Assembly: GCF_003182155.1 (NCBI RefSeq)
Contig: NZ_QGTG01000015.1
Location: 1-64,000, forward strand
Source: Chitinophaga sp. S165
GTDB lineage: Bacteria > Bacteroidota > Bacteroidia > Chitinophagales > Chitinophagaceae
Reading direction: 5' to 3'
DNA length: 64,000 bases
Shown: piece by piece, positions 54,043 to 62,239 of the stretch
Numbering within the stretch: position 1 is the first letter of the stretch
Layout: the number at the start of each line of letters is the position of its first letter
The notes under the pieces: model-generated
Databases searched by the model: none
Told to the model about the DNA's origin: nothing
The model's input: the letters and a program-made list of their open reading frames with translations, nothing else
Made by a program: the position numbers and the translations under genes

Positions 54043-57000
54043 TTAAAATGTGACATTAACACCCAGCGCGAAAGTGCGGGTGGTTGGATAAGCGTTCAGT
54101 TCTATACCTGCATCGAGGATACCGCTTTTATTGTTGGTAGCGTTCGCATCATCAATAGTACCACCTGGCAGTTCCGGGCTGAAACCACTGAACTTCTTCA
54201 GCGTGAAAAGGTTCTGTGAAGTAAGGTAGACACGGAAATTCTTGATGCCGATCGCCTTCAAAGCATTAGCTGAAAGAGAGTATCCCAGCATCAGGTTGTT
54301 GAGGCGCAGATAAGTACCTGATTCCACGAAGTAAGTGGACGCAGGCGTGTTTGAGGAAATCAGCCGTGGATCGGTTGTAGATGGCCGTTCAGTCGTCCAG
54401 CGGTTAGATGCATACTCTGCCTCGATATTATCCGCAGGATCAAACCTGTAAGCTTTCTTACCGTTATAGATCTTGTTACCTGCGTTCCCGTAGAAATTAG
54501 CACTCAGGTCAAATCCTTTGTAGTTAAGTCCCAGGTTAAAGCCGAAGAAACATTTGGGCTGGAATGATCCTGCATAGAATTTATCATTGTCATCTATATC
54601 GCCATCGTTATCCAGGTCTGCATATTTGAGATCGCCGGGAGCCGCACCAGGCTGGATCACATTCCCATTAGGTCCTCCCTTGTAGTTGTCTATCTCTGCC
54701 TGGTCCCTGAATACGCCGATGGCCTTTCTTACATAAAAACTCCCTACAGGATGCCCGTTGTCTGTACGGGTCACAAAGCTCTGCTGACCAACATTACCGC
54801 CCAGCAATGCCTGTCCGCCGTTTAGTCCTGTCAGCTCGTTCGTATTAAAGGTGACATTACCACCTATGTTATAGCTGAGATCTTCTGTGATCTTATCCTT
54901 CCAGTTAAGTGAGATCTCCCAACCTTTGTTCTGGAAAGAAGCCGCATTTGTGATGTAGGAATTATCCTGGTCACCGAGGATGGCGGGTGTATTCACTACC
55001 ACCAGGGCATCTGTTGTTTTTTTGCTATAGTAATCCACCTCGCCGCTCAACCTGTTCTTCAGCAAGGCGAATTCAACACCAATGTCATACTGGGTAGTTG
55101 CCTCCCATTTCAGGAACGGGTCTTTGATCTCTTTCAGCGCGCCACCAAGACTAACGTCTCCGTTAAAGACATAAGGTGCGTCCACACTGGTAACTGCTAT
55201 ATATGCATTGGTAGGAATGTTATCATTCCCCAGTCTGCCCCAGCTTCCGCGCAGTTTCAGGAAATCGAAGATGGCTTTATCTTTCATAAAACTTTCCTCA
55301 GAGATCACCCAACCCACACCTACTGTCGGGAAATACCCCCAGCGGTCGCTGAATTTTGAGCTGCCGTCCGCACGTAGGGAAGCACTCAACAGGTAGCGGC
55401 CATCATAGCCGTAGTTGATACGTCCTACGAATGACTGACGGGCATATTTGTCACCGACGTTATTAATTGTTGACTGCACGTTAGGATCGCCCAGATCGAG
55501 GTACCAGAGGTCTTCATTTTCCGGCACATCAATGCGCACACCTTTCAGGGATGTGCTATAGAAACCTTCCGTTACAGAACCTGCCAATACGGTTACGGAG
55601 TGTTTATCGAAGGTCTTGTCAAAGGTGATGGTATTATCCCATATCCATCCCTGTGACCGGTATTCTTCACGAGTGAGACGGCTGTCCGGGTTCCGCTGGT
55701 TACCACCGGCTACCAGGAAGGTATTCTCATCATTTAAGTACTCGTAAGCATAGATACGGTCGTTTCCGAACTTCAGATCGGCATTGAAACCGGAGCGGAA
55801 TTTCAGGAAGGATACCGGTGAATATTCCAGCGCTGCATTACCCTGAAAACGGCTTTCCTGGCGACCATCATTTCTTTTGTTGATAGACAGGAGCGGATTA
55901 CCTACGTTGGCCCATCCGGAGGTATTACCATAGCGGCCACCATCAAATGCTCTTACAATAGGCGCTGCCCTGTACACATTTCTATAGGTATCTCCCAGTT
56001 CCACATCGCGGGAAATAGCGCGCGAGTAAGAGATCTGTGAGGTGAAACGCAGCTGGTCAGAAATCTGGACCTCATTATTAGCCCTGAAAGTGAACCGTTT
56101 GAAATTATTGGTCTGGATGATACCATCTTCCTGGATATAACCCCCGCTCAGGTAATAGGTGCTTTTTTCAGAACCGCCGGACACTGAAATATTATGATTC
56201 ATCTGGAATGCTTTGCGGAGCACTTCATTATACCAGTTAGTAGTACCATTGAATACATAAGGATTGTTAACCGGGTCTTTGCCAGGGGACGCATCGGCGA
56301 GATAGTCGATATATTGATCGCGGCTGGCCATTTCCACCAGGCTGGCAGCTTCACGGAAACCTACGTTTGCATCATATCGCACCTGGGGAGCACCGGCCCG
56401 GCCTTTCCGGGTAGTGATGATAATAACGCCATTGGCAGCACGCACACCATAAATAGCGGCCGAGGCATCTTTCAATACGTCCATAGTAAGGATATCGGCG
56501 GTAGCGATATTCCGGATATCATCTGTCAATACTCCATCCACGACATATAAGGGATTGGCGCCGGCCAGTACAGAGCCTGTACCACGTACCCTGATCTGCG
56601 GCTGGGAGTTCGGTTGTCCGGAAGAGATCACCTGTACACCCGCAATACGGCCCTGTGCAGCCTGTGTAACGGTTTGAACGGGCTGGGTAAGCAGGTCTTC
56701 CCCTTTTACGGATGAAATAGACCCTGTCAGGTCTTTTTTACGCTGGGTACCGTACCCTACTACTACCACCTGTTCCAGCTGGCTCTCAGAAGATTGCAGA
56801 ATAACATTCAATGGAGAGGCGCCGGCTTTTACTTCCTGGCTTACATAACCGAGATAGGAAAAGACAAGGGTATCTTTTCCTGCGGGCAGATTAAGTGTGA
56901 AAGTGCCATCCGGACCAGAGGTGGTACCAGAAGAGGTACCTTTTACGCGGATGGTCACACCTATAAGGCCGACCCCGTTTATATCCTTCACTGTCCCTCT

Positions 57001-57150
57001 TACAGGCCCTTCCTGTTCGGCGGCCCCGCCACTGCGGGAGGCTGTAGTTCCCTCTGCCGGGGCAGATGCCTGTTGTGCTACGGCTGGAAAGGCGGCAAAT
57101 AGCGCCAATAGCAGCAGCACGCCGGCTTTGTTTGTACCATTAATTCTCAT
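54043..57150 (-). CDS. SusC/RagA family TonB-dependent outer membrane receptor
   Basis: A 1035-residue beta-barrel transporter. After the signal peptide (ending AFPAVAQQ) comes a carboxypeptidase-like regulatory domain (VRGTVKDINGVGLIGVTIRV), then the TonB-box/plug region VVVVGYGTQRKKDLTGSISS and QVISSGQPNSQPQIRVRG, then the barrel ending in FALGVNVTF. It passes the SusD-bound substrate through the outer membrane with TonB energy. No glycosidase gene or anti-sigma partner is beside the pair, so the substrate is unknown. Confidence 0.95.
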   Translation of the reverse strand: MRINGTNKAGVLLLLALFAAFPAVAQQASAPAEGTTASRSGGAAEQEGPVRGTVKDINGVGLIGVTIRVKGTSSGTTSGPDGTFTLNLPAGKDTLVFSYLGYVSQEVKAGASPLNVILQSSESQLEQVVVVGYGTQRKKDLTGSISSVKGEDLLTQPVQTVTQAAQGRIAGVQVISSGQPNSQPQIRVRGTGSVLAGANPLYVVDGVLTDDIRNIATADILTMDVLKDASAAIYGVRAANGVIIITTRKGRAGAPQVRYDANVGFREAASLVEMASRDQYIDYLADASPGKDPVNNPYVFNGTTNWYNEVLRKAFQMNHNISVSGGSEKSTYYLSGGYIQEDGIIQTNNFKRFTFRANNEVQISDQLRFTSQISYSRAISRDVELGDTYRNVYRAAPIVRAFDGGRYGNTSGWANVGNPLLSINKRNDGRQESRFQGNAALEYSPVSFLKFRSGFNADLKFGNDRIYAYEYLNDENTFLVAGGNQRNPDSRLTREEYRSQGWIWDNTITFDKTFDKHSVTVLAGSVTEGFYSTSLKGVRIDVPENEDLWYLDLGDPNVQSTINNVGDKYARQSFVGRINYGYDGRYLLSASLRADGSSKFSDRWGYFPTVGVGWVISEESFMKDKAIFDFLKLRGSWGRLGNDNIPTNAYIAVTSVDAPYVFNGDVSLGGALKEIKDPFLKWEATTQYDIGVEFALLKNRLSGEVDYYSKKTTDALVVVNTPAILGDQDNSYITNAASFQNKGWEISLNWKDKITEDLSYNIGGNVTFNTNELTGLNGGQALLGGNVGQQSFVTRTDNGHPVGSFYVRKAIGVFRDQAEIDNYKGGPNGNVIQPGAAPGDLKYADLDNDGDIDDNDKFYAGSFQPKCFFGFNLGLNYKGFDLSANFYGNAGNKIYNGKKAYRFDPADNIEAEYASNRWTTERPSTTDPRLISSNTPASTYFVESGTYLRLNNLMLGYSLSANALKAIGIKNFRVYLTSQNLFTLKKFSGFSPELPGGTIDDANATNNKSGILDAGIELNAYPTTRTFALGVNVTF

Positions 57151-57476
57151 AACGATGATTTTTGTTGCTTGGGTTTGATCAATTTCTATAATGACCGTTC
57201 GATGGTTGACTACTCAGTAGTTTAATTTTCAATGATTTAATATGACAGAATAATTTTAATAATAAATATAACGAACGAGGCATGGGTAAACGGACAAACG
57301 ACCGCCGTACAATACTTGGGTATATGCTACGGGTACTGCGGGTTAGTGCAACGTCTTAAATGACACGTGGTGATAAGCAGCTAATAAGACAATAAGGAAT
57401 GGTCTAAAATAGCATGTTCCACTTAGATAACAAAACAGGGGAATAAAAAGTTAAGATGGGGGAACTGACAGGTCAA
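57151..57476. other. Gene-free promoter region of the susC operon
   Basis: 326 bp without a gene. It is AT-rich near 57225-57275 and holds a small palindrome ACTAC-TCA-GTAGT at about 57210 that could be an operator for the susCD pair. No terminator is seen after the LuxR gene. Confidence 0.4.
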
Positions 57477-58070
57477 TTAACCTACCAGCCTTTCCTGCAT
57501 GGCTTTAACAATGGCGCCGGAACGGGAATTTACATCCAGCTTACGGTAGATATTCATGATATGTGAGCGTACGGTACCTACGCTGATGTGGCAATGTTCA
57601 GCGATCTTTTTATAGGTATCTCCATTGACAAGACAATCTAACACTTCGAGTTCACGTGGCGACAGTCCATAGCGGTGTTCATGACCGTTGGCTGTTTTCC
57701 GGTTAAAAAAGGCCAGGACCTTCTGGACCGCAAGGATATTGGTTTGCATGGCGGCTTCATAAACCTGGGAAAAGAAAGAGCTCAGAGAGGCAGGTGGACT
57801 CAGTGTTACATTACGGGGGAGAACGTTGGCTACAGAAAAATCATTCCCCTGTCCGGTAAACAACATGATATTCATATCGGGATATGCTGCTTTTAATATG
57901 CTGGCAGCCTCAGTAGGTGTTAGCCCGGGAAGATCCATATCCATGAATACGATGTTGCTGATGTCTTTCGCTAACTGTTGGATAAGTTGTTTGGCTTCGC
58001 CCTGTCCTTCTGCATCTAAAGCATCAGCTTCGTCAGCCTGCCCAGCGCTGTTACGCCTAACATTTTTCAT
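57477..58070 (-). CDS. LuxR/NarL-type response regulator with a shortened receiver
   Basis: A 197-residue protein. The C-terminal GerE-type HTH is complete (LSPRELEVLDCLVNGDTYKKIAEHCHISVGTVRSH split here at about 135-165, then IYRKLDV). The N-terminal part keeps the phospho-acceptor segment of a receiver (VFMDMDLPG, D44) but lacks the first strand with the acidic pair; an alanine-rich stretch replaces it. Phosphorylation may thus be lost. No sensor kinase is adjacent; it lies upstream of the susCD genes with its own orientation leftward, 326 bp away. Confidence 0.82.
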   Translation of the reverse strand: MKNVRRNSAGQADEADALDAEGQGEAKQLIQQLAKDISNIVFMDMDLPGLTPTEAASILKAAYPDMNIMLFTGQGNDFSVANVLPRNVTLSPPASLSSFFSQVYEAAMQTNILAVQKVLAFFNRKTANGHEHRYGLSPRELEVLDCLVNGDTYKKIAEHCHISVGTVRSHIMNIYRKLDVNSRSGAIVKAMQERLVG

Positions 58071-58539
58071 AATGTTCTTTTTGGGTTTGAAATGTTGCGA
58101 AACCTCCTACCGGTAACCGCAAGTCCTGGTGATTAGTCTAATAGTATGGCCTCAATATGCTAAAACTGGCTAGATTTCATGGTTTCACATACCGAAACAA
58201 ATTTGATACAAATACCAGCAGTAGTCAATCGGATAAGTATATGATTTTTCAATAAATACTAATAAACAAATTATACAATATTAAAAATATCCAAAAATGA
58301 AAAGTTGGATATCCGGCATTAGAACAGTTTAACATAGGTGTAACGCGGAGTAATTTATAGTAGCAATTTACTGGTAAATCCTGAGAAAAACAGCCTTACA
58401 ACGTAAGGATGTGAAACAAGTTGTAAGTCATTGGAATAGATTCCTAAAAAGTGAGGGGGCCTTAACAATCGGTTAACCACCGATTCAAAATATTATCTCT
58501 AGTTTTGATATCAATAACCCTTTTTAGTGCTGATTATCA

Positions 58540-58648
58540 AAGAATTTATTTTGTTGCGGTTATCGATACTCTTGCCATTCTGAAATCCGCAACGGTTGAC
58601 ATGTGAATGTTCAGGGCCCTTACCCATCAGTTGGTAAGGGCTCTTTTT
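58540..58648 (+). ncRNA. Candidate small RNA with terminator
   Basis: In the 600-bp gene-free stretch before mobile element copy B, a hairpin GTTGCGG / CCGCAAC (58554-58592) is followed by a strong terminator stem GGGCCCTTACC / GGTAAGGGCTC ending in TTTTT (58611-58648). No reading frame of note lies inside. A TATTTTG-like box precedes it. The rest of 58071-58540 shows only small palindromes (CCTTAC-AAC-GTAAGG at 58394; AATCGG/CCGATT at 58467-58485). Confidence 0.4.
58611..58648 (+). terminator. Rho-independent terminator
   Basis: Stem GGGCCCTTACC / GGTAAGGGCTC plus T5, with no protein gene reading into it, which is the main sign of a small RNA here. Confidence 0.75.
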
Positions 58649-58895
58649 ATTTCTTCCCGGCAAAGTGTCTTACGCTATAAGGGGATCAAGTTGAAAACCC
58701 GGGGATTTGTGTGTTCAGCATAAATTTCAGCACGTCCCAATAAGACAATTTCCATCCGTTGGCCCTTGCTTCACAGTTCTGAACCGGATGGTTTTGGCAA
58801 TCCGGCAATTTTCCTGCATCAGTATAATAGACGCCTTAGTATAGTTATCCTTCTATAGTGGTCGAACAGGCTTTCTATCGGCCTCATACAAGCTT

Positions 58896-58988
58896 ACTAA
58901 AAGATCACTAAAAGGATACTTAAAGGGCATTTATATATCAAACCGATATTGAAGTGACCTTTAGATGACCTTTTAATGACATTTTAGT
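58896..58988. repeat. Palindrome of 11-bp iterons upstream of the 179-residue gene (copy B)
   Basis: Units ACTAAAAGATC, ACTAAAAGGAT, ACTTAAAGGGC (58896-58928) face the inverted units GACCTTTAGAT, GACCTTTTAAT, GACATTTTAGT (58956-58988) across a 27-bp AT-rich centre. AAGCTTA flanks both outer ends. The order, spacing and phase are the same as in copy A. Confidence 0.75.
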
Positions 58989-59056
58989 AAGCTTATACGT
59001 ACCTTAGAGAAACGATACAGTAAACTTGTATTTATAACCTCAAAACGACCTTTTTT

Positions 59057-59596
59057 ATGGCCATTGTTAAAGACAATATCCTCATGCAACTGGTGCGGGG
59101 CACCCTCGGTAAACAGATCACGATCTACGAAAGGAATGGGCAGATCATTATGGCGAAGAAACGCGGCCCTTCAAAGAAAAAGCCTACACAAAAACAGTTG
59201 GAAGCCAGGCATAAGATGACCGTCGCTTCGATGCGTGCACATATCATGCTGGAGGATCCGCAGATAAAGGCTTATTATCAGTCGCTGGCAGGGCCGGGGC
59301 AAAATGCTTATAATATGGCGGTGAAGGATGCTTACCGCAGTCCTGAAGTCCAGAATATCAGGATAGAAAAAGAGGAGGTGGTAGTGACTGCCAAAGATGA
59401 GTTCCGGGTAGCGGCTGTGGAGGTAAACGTAATAGACGCTGATGGTGTTGTTACAGAGAGCGGGTGGGCAGTTTTAGGCCGTAACGGAGTAGATTGGTAT
59501 TATAAAGCCACTGCGCTGCCTGCAGGCGGCAGGGTCATTGCGGCAGTGAAAGATCTGCCGGGCAATCGAACGGTGAAGGAATTGCTGCTTACATAA
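59057..59596 (+). CDS. Conserved 179-residue protein of the mobile element, copy B
   Basis: Twin of the gene at 6391. The N-terminal 102 residues differ from copy A at only three positions (MAIVKDNILMQLVRGTLG opening, basic KKRGPSKKKPTQKQ stretch, PGQNAYNMAVKDAYRSPEVQ). The C-terminal 77 residues differ at about 24, giving a mosaic pattern also visible in the DNA. Soluble, with no known catalytic motif. It sits alone inside a TIR-bounded element with a fresh target duplication and an iteron palindrome in front, so it may bind those iterons. This is inference; the family has no assigned function. Confidence 0.82.
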   Translation: MAIVKDNILMQLVRGTLGKQITIYERNGQIIMAKKRGPSKKKPTQKQLEARHKMTVASMRAHIMLEDPQIKAYYQSLAGPGQNAYNMAVKDAYRSPEVQNIRIEKEEVVVTAKDEFRVAAVEVNVIDADGVVTESGWAVLGRNGVDWYYKATALPAGGRVIAAVKDLPGNRTVKELLLT

Positions 59597-59797
59597 AAAA
59601 CGGCTTCACGGTTTATGAATGGCTTCTTTCCGGTTAAGGAACATTCCCGAATACGTTTACCAGCCTGGCATGGATTACTTTAGTATGTGTTGTTCCGCGT
59701 TAAAAGTGGATAGGCTTAGCCGTGGCCTGATCACAAGAATTCCTCAGGTTTTCAACCTGGTCCCTATAAGTGGCAGCGGTAAAGCTGTGAACGATGA

Positions 59798-60133
59798 TCA
59801 GGAGTGTGTCCCGGTCCGTTGTAGCCAGTATGCGCTGACCATACCTGTTTGCCTCTCCCGCTGGGGAATAAGCCCTGTTTTCATATGAATATAATCGTCA
59901 CATATGCCTGCTATGTGGTGCAGGTTGATCATGAATTTACGCCTTACTGCCAGGAAGGTGTCTTCCGGCAGGCATGACCAGATCTTTTCCGGAGCATCTT
60001 CAGCAATAATATGTGAATGAGTAAGATGGAGGACACAGCCGTCTGCGCGGACTTCGACAAATTGTAATTCCTGTAGTGGTATTCGGATGCGCTGGCCTTT
60101 TGAGTGTACGTGAAATACAGTGTGGTGTTTCAT
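59798..60133 (-). CDS. LytTR-type DNA-binding protein
   Basis: A 111-residue stand-alone LytTR domain: VFHVHSKGQRIRIPLQELQFVEVRADGCVLHL, then FLAVRRKFMINLHHIAGI, the typical closing motif (usually F.RVHRSYIVNL..I). There is no receiver domain or membrane segment, so it must sense by other means or act as a simple DNA-binding protein. It starts 28 bp beyond the target duplication of mobile element copy B. The C-terminal 25 residues are not conserved-looking. Confidence 0.8.
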   Translation of the reverse strand: MKHHTVFHVHSKGQRIRIPLQELQFVEVRADGCVLHLTHSHIIAEDAPEKIWSCLPEDTFLAVRRKFMINLHHIAGICDDYIHMKTGLIPQRERQTGMVSAYWLQRTGTHS

Positions 60134-60445
60134 TTTTGCAGATCCCGGATTATTCCTGATTTAAAGTTTTTAATAACATGAAGTTTTAAAACTGGCAGGT
60201 AACTGAACAGAAACCTGCGTACAGAAGCTTATGAAATCTAAACCGTCTTATGAGAAAAGTAGCTTGATAATTTCTTTGTTTGGATATAGGCAGGAAAGAT
60301 AAAGAGGATTCACACAACGGCAGTTAATTCCTTGTTAATGCAATAGTTAATACGGAGTTAACTGCGGAGTATCGGACTCCGCAGCAATTCCGTTCAGGCA
60401 AGGGAAATCCCCTGCAAATACAATAAGAAGCAGGAGGAAAACGAG
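60134..60445. other. Gene-free region with one strong hairpin
   Basis: 312 bp without a convincing gene. It holds the perfect stem CTGCGGAGT-ATCGG-ACTCCGCAG at 60362-60384, without a T-run, and several AGTTAA repeats just before it (TTAATTCC, AGTTAATAC, AGTTAACTG). Confidence 0.35.
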
Positions 60446-60736
60446 TTACGTGAAAAGGAAGAAGATCTCCGTAAACATTCCCTGAATAGCGATCATCGCA
60501 AGCGTCAGGTTTTTCACGAAACGGATATTGAAGCCTCCTTTTTCCGAATAGTAGTAGCTCTCCTTATAGCGGTCATAAGCTATCGGTGCTCCCAACTCTT
60601 TCATCATTTTAAGGAATTCAAATAATGTTCTTTCCGAAATACGCAATCTTTTAGCAAGATGAGCGGGCTTTCCGGTGCCTTTGATCCTGATCAGGTAATC
60701 AATGGTTTGCAGTCTTTCAAAATAACGTTTAGGCAT
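60446..60736 (-). CDS. Small helix-turn-helix domain protein
   Basis: A 96-residue protein with an HTH_11/DeoR-like winged helix: RLQTIDYLIRIKGTGKPAHLAKRL split as RLQTIDYLIRIKGTG (8-22) and KRLRISERTLFEFLKMMKEL (28-47), then IAYDRYKESYYYSEKGGF. The C-terminus is hydrophobic (LAMIAIQGMFTEIFFLF), unlike larger WYL-type regulators. Common in Chitinophagaceae as single-domain proteins. It lies downstream of a run of very small reading frames in the same direction. Confidence 0.75.
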   Translation of the reverse strand: MPKRYFERLQTIDYLIRIKGTGKPAHLAKRLRISERTLFEFLKMMKELGAPIAYDRYKESYYYSEKGGFNIRFVKNLTLAMIAIQGMFTEIFFLFT

Positions 60737-60752
60737 GCTGGCATAGTGGGGT

Positions 60753-60836
60753 TTACAATGAACAGATTAAATTATAAAGCTTTTTTCCTTCCTGGTCCGC
60801 ATCGGTTTTCTCCGGGCTAATCTTGTGGGTAGCCAT
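60753..60836 (-). CDS. Possible 27-residue small peptide
   Basis: A reading frame MATHKISPEKTDADQEGKKL plus seven more residues, hydrophilic, directly upstream of the small HTH gene in the same direction. It has an ATG and a stop but no further support; chance is possible. Confidence 0.25.
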   Translation of the reverse strand: MATHKISPEKTDADQEGKKLYNLICSL

Positions 60837-60870
60837 AATGTATGTGTCTTTTAATATTAATTGCAGAACA

Positions 60871-60984
60871 CTAGAATGATCTTCTTTTATTGGCATTAGC
60901 ATCTTCATAAGACTTTATTTGATCCGGATCAGACAAACAGCCGCCACCATTTCTGGTAGTCGTAAGTGTAATTTTCATAAACAT
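60871..60984 (-). CDS. Possible 37-residue small peptide with NGGGC motif
   Basis: Reads MFMKITLTTTRNGGGCLSDP and 17 more residues. The MKITL opening with a later GGGC is reminiscent of modified-peptide precursors, but no modifying enzyme lies nearby. A second ATG at 60978 gives a 35-residue form. Confidence 0.3.
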   Translation of the reverse strand: MFMKITLTTTRNGGGCLSDPDQIKSYEDANANKRRSF

Positions 60985-61009
60985 ATATTTTGAGGGTATA
61001 CGATCAAAC

Positions 61010-61237
61010 TCAAATTCGCATAAGGATGGCCTTATGCAAGCTAAAAAAATGTACTGCTATTTTGTTGCAGCCCGACTGGTTTTTGTTGCTGTATTTCATA
61101 TGGCAAGAATAAACTCCCCCGGTTGAAACCTGGGGAGTATTCATCAAAAACCAACCATTAAAAGTCTCTTCCACCGCGGCTTTCGTCCACACAATCCCAC
61201 AACCGGGCAATGTCTTCTGTAAAATATATTTATCCAT
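61010..61237 (-). CDS. Possible 75-residue hypothetical protein
   Basis: Starts MDKYILQKTLPGCGIVWTKA and contains NGWFLMNTPQVS and three later cysteines or glycine-cysteine pairs. Its ATG overlaps the stop of the preceding 37-residue frame (ATGGATAA), suggesting coupled translation. A GC hairpin CTCCCC..GGGGAG (about 61110-61136) lies within it. No family is recognised. Confidence 0.4.
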   Translation of the reverse strand: MDKYILQKTLPGCGIVWTKAAVEETFNGWFLMNTPQVSTGGVYSCHMKYSNKNQSGCNKIAVHFFSLHKAILMRI

Positions 61238-61343
61238 TATAGCTGTAACCTTCAGTGTCTTTTAAAAACTCCCAGGTAGAGACCTGAGGGCAATATCCAT
61301 GGCTGACAAATAGTGGTATATCCTTTAACTTCTTTCGCTGCAT
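61230..61343 (-). CDS. Possible 37-residue peptide translationally coupled to the next frame
   Basis: Reads MQRKKLKDIPLFVSHGYCPQ then VSTWEFLKDTEGYSYNG and stops inside the start of the 61237 frame. A 14-bp near-perfect palindrome TTGTA-ATAC-TACAA lies just upstream at about 61350-61363 and could be its operator. The region 61364-61527 is otherwise empty. Confidence 0.4.
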   Translation of the reverse strand: MQRKKLKDIPLFVSHGYCPQVSTWEFLKDTEGYSYNG

Positions 61344-61527
61344 CACTACGTTGTAATACTACAATACGCGTCGCAGAAATTAGTTAATAAGATGTTAACG
61401 AAATAAAATTGTCCACCCCGCTGAAGGTAAGCCCGTGTATATGAAAGTGTTATAGAAGTAGAGAAGTAGAACGTTTTAGCAGAAAAATAAGAGGGCGTTA
61501 ACACATTGTTAAGCAAAAACGGGATTA

Positions 61528-62229
61528 CTAACGTTGTACAATATATGAGAGTATCTGTTGTACCACCCCTGTTGCATCATCATTATAGTGATGCCCTCCC
61601 GGTAATACAACCTGTTTATAATTACTGATAGTAAGCGATTTACTGTCGAAATCCTTTTCATCCTGCCCGAATATCAGCAACAATGGCTTCCCCGTAATAT
61701 TACTCATGGCGGCAGGCACATTCATACTGCCCGCTGTACTTGTCTTGCCCAGCATGTCTGACAAATGCACAACCATATCCGTACTGGAAGACGGAGACAT
61801 AAATACCAGGTGATGCACCTGTTCCTGCAACGTTAAAGGAAGTTTATGATAGATGAATGGCAATACATCCGCCCCCATCGAATAACCTACAAACACAAAC
61901 GAATGGTTATTCCACTGCCCTGCATAATACTGCATCAGCGCCGCCACATCTGCGGCTGCCTGTTCAGGCGTCTTCTTGCTCCAGAAGTATTTTAACGCGT
62001 TCAGACCAATAACCGGATATCCTTTTCCTGCCAATGTATTGACAATATCTACCGAAAACTTTTTCATGCCTCCATCACCGGTGATATAAAACACCACAGG
62101 ACGATCCGGCACCGGCGTTGCAGGCACCTTTACCGTTACGGGCAATTTGCTGATATCACGTTGTGCGCTCACTGTTATTGTATTGGTCATTATCATCAAC
62201 CATAGCAACACATTCTTTCCTGTTCTCAT
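61528..62229 (-). CDS. AcvB/VirJ family exported hydrolase
   Basis: A 233-residue alpha/beta hydrolase with a signal peptide (LWLMIMTNTITVSA then Q). It shows the family marks VVFYITGDGGMKKFSVDI, VIGLNALKYFWSKKTPEQAAADV, FVFVGYSMGADVLPF (nucleophile serine) and the late GGHHYN histidine. AcvB of Agrobacterium hydrolyses lysyl-phosphatidylglycerol. Here it lies ten bases downstream of an MprF-like lysyl-lipid synthase, supporting that substrate or a related aminoacyl lipid. Periplasmic by its signal. Confidence 0.88.
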   Translation of the reverse strand: MRTGKNVLLWLMIMTNTITVSAQRDISKLPVTVKVPATPVPDRPVVFYITGDGGMKKFSVDIVNTLAGKGYPVIGLNALKYFWSKKTPEQAAADVAALMQYYAGQWNNHSFVFVGYSMGADVLPFIYHKLPLTLQEQVHHLVFMSPSSSTDMVVHLSDMLGKTSTAGSMNVPAAMSNITGKPLLLIFGQDEKDFDSKSLTISNYKQVVLPGGHHYNDDATGVVQQILSYIVQR

Positions 62230-62239
62230 ATTATTCCTG

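Larger units (their letters stand above)
58682..59763 (+). mobile_element. 1.1-kb element with terminal inverted repeats, copy B
   Basis: The left end GGGATCAAGTTGAAAACC and the right end, inverted GGACCAGGTTGAAAACC, are imperfect inverted repeats. The 7-bp CTATAAG flanks both ends directly (58675-58681 and 59764-59770), a classic target-site duplication. Inside are a noncoding leader, the 11-bp iteron palindrome, one gene for a 179-residue protein and a 165-bp tail. It is homologous over its full length, inverted, to 6219-7306. No transposase is present, so it moved either by the unknown protein or with help from another element. Confidence 0.85.

Noticed and set aside
61110..61136. Terminator hairpin CTCCCC/GGGGAG
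   Set aside because: There is no T-run on either strand and it lies inside a possible small gene, so it is not called as a terminator.
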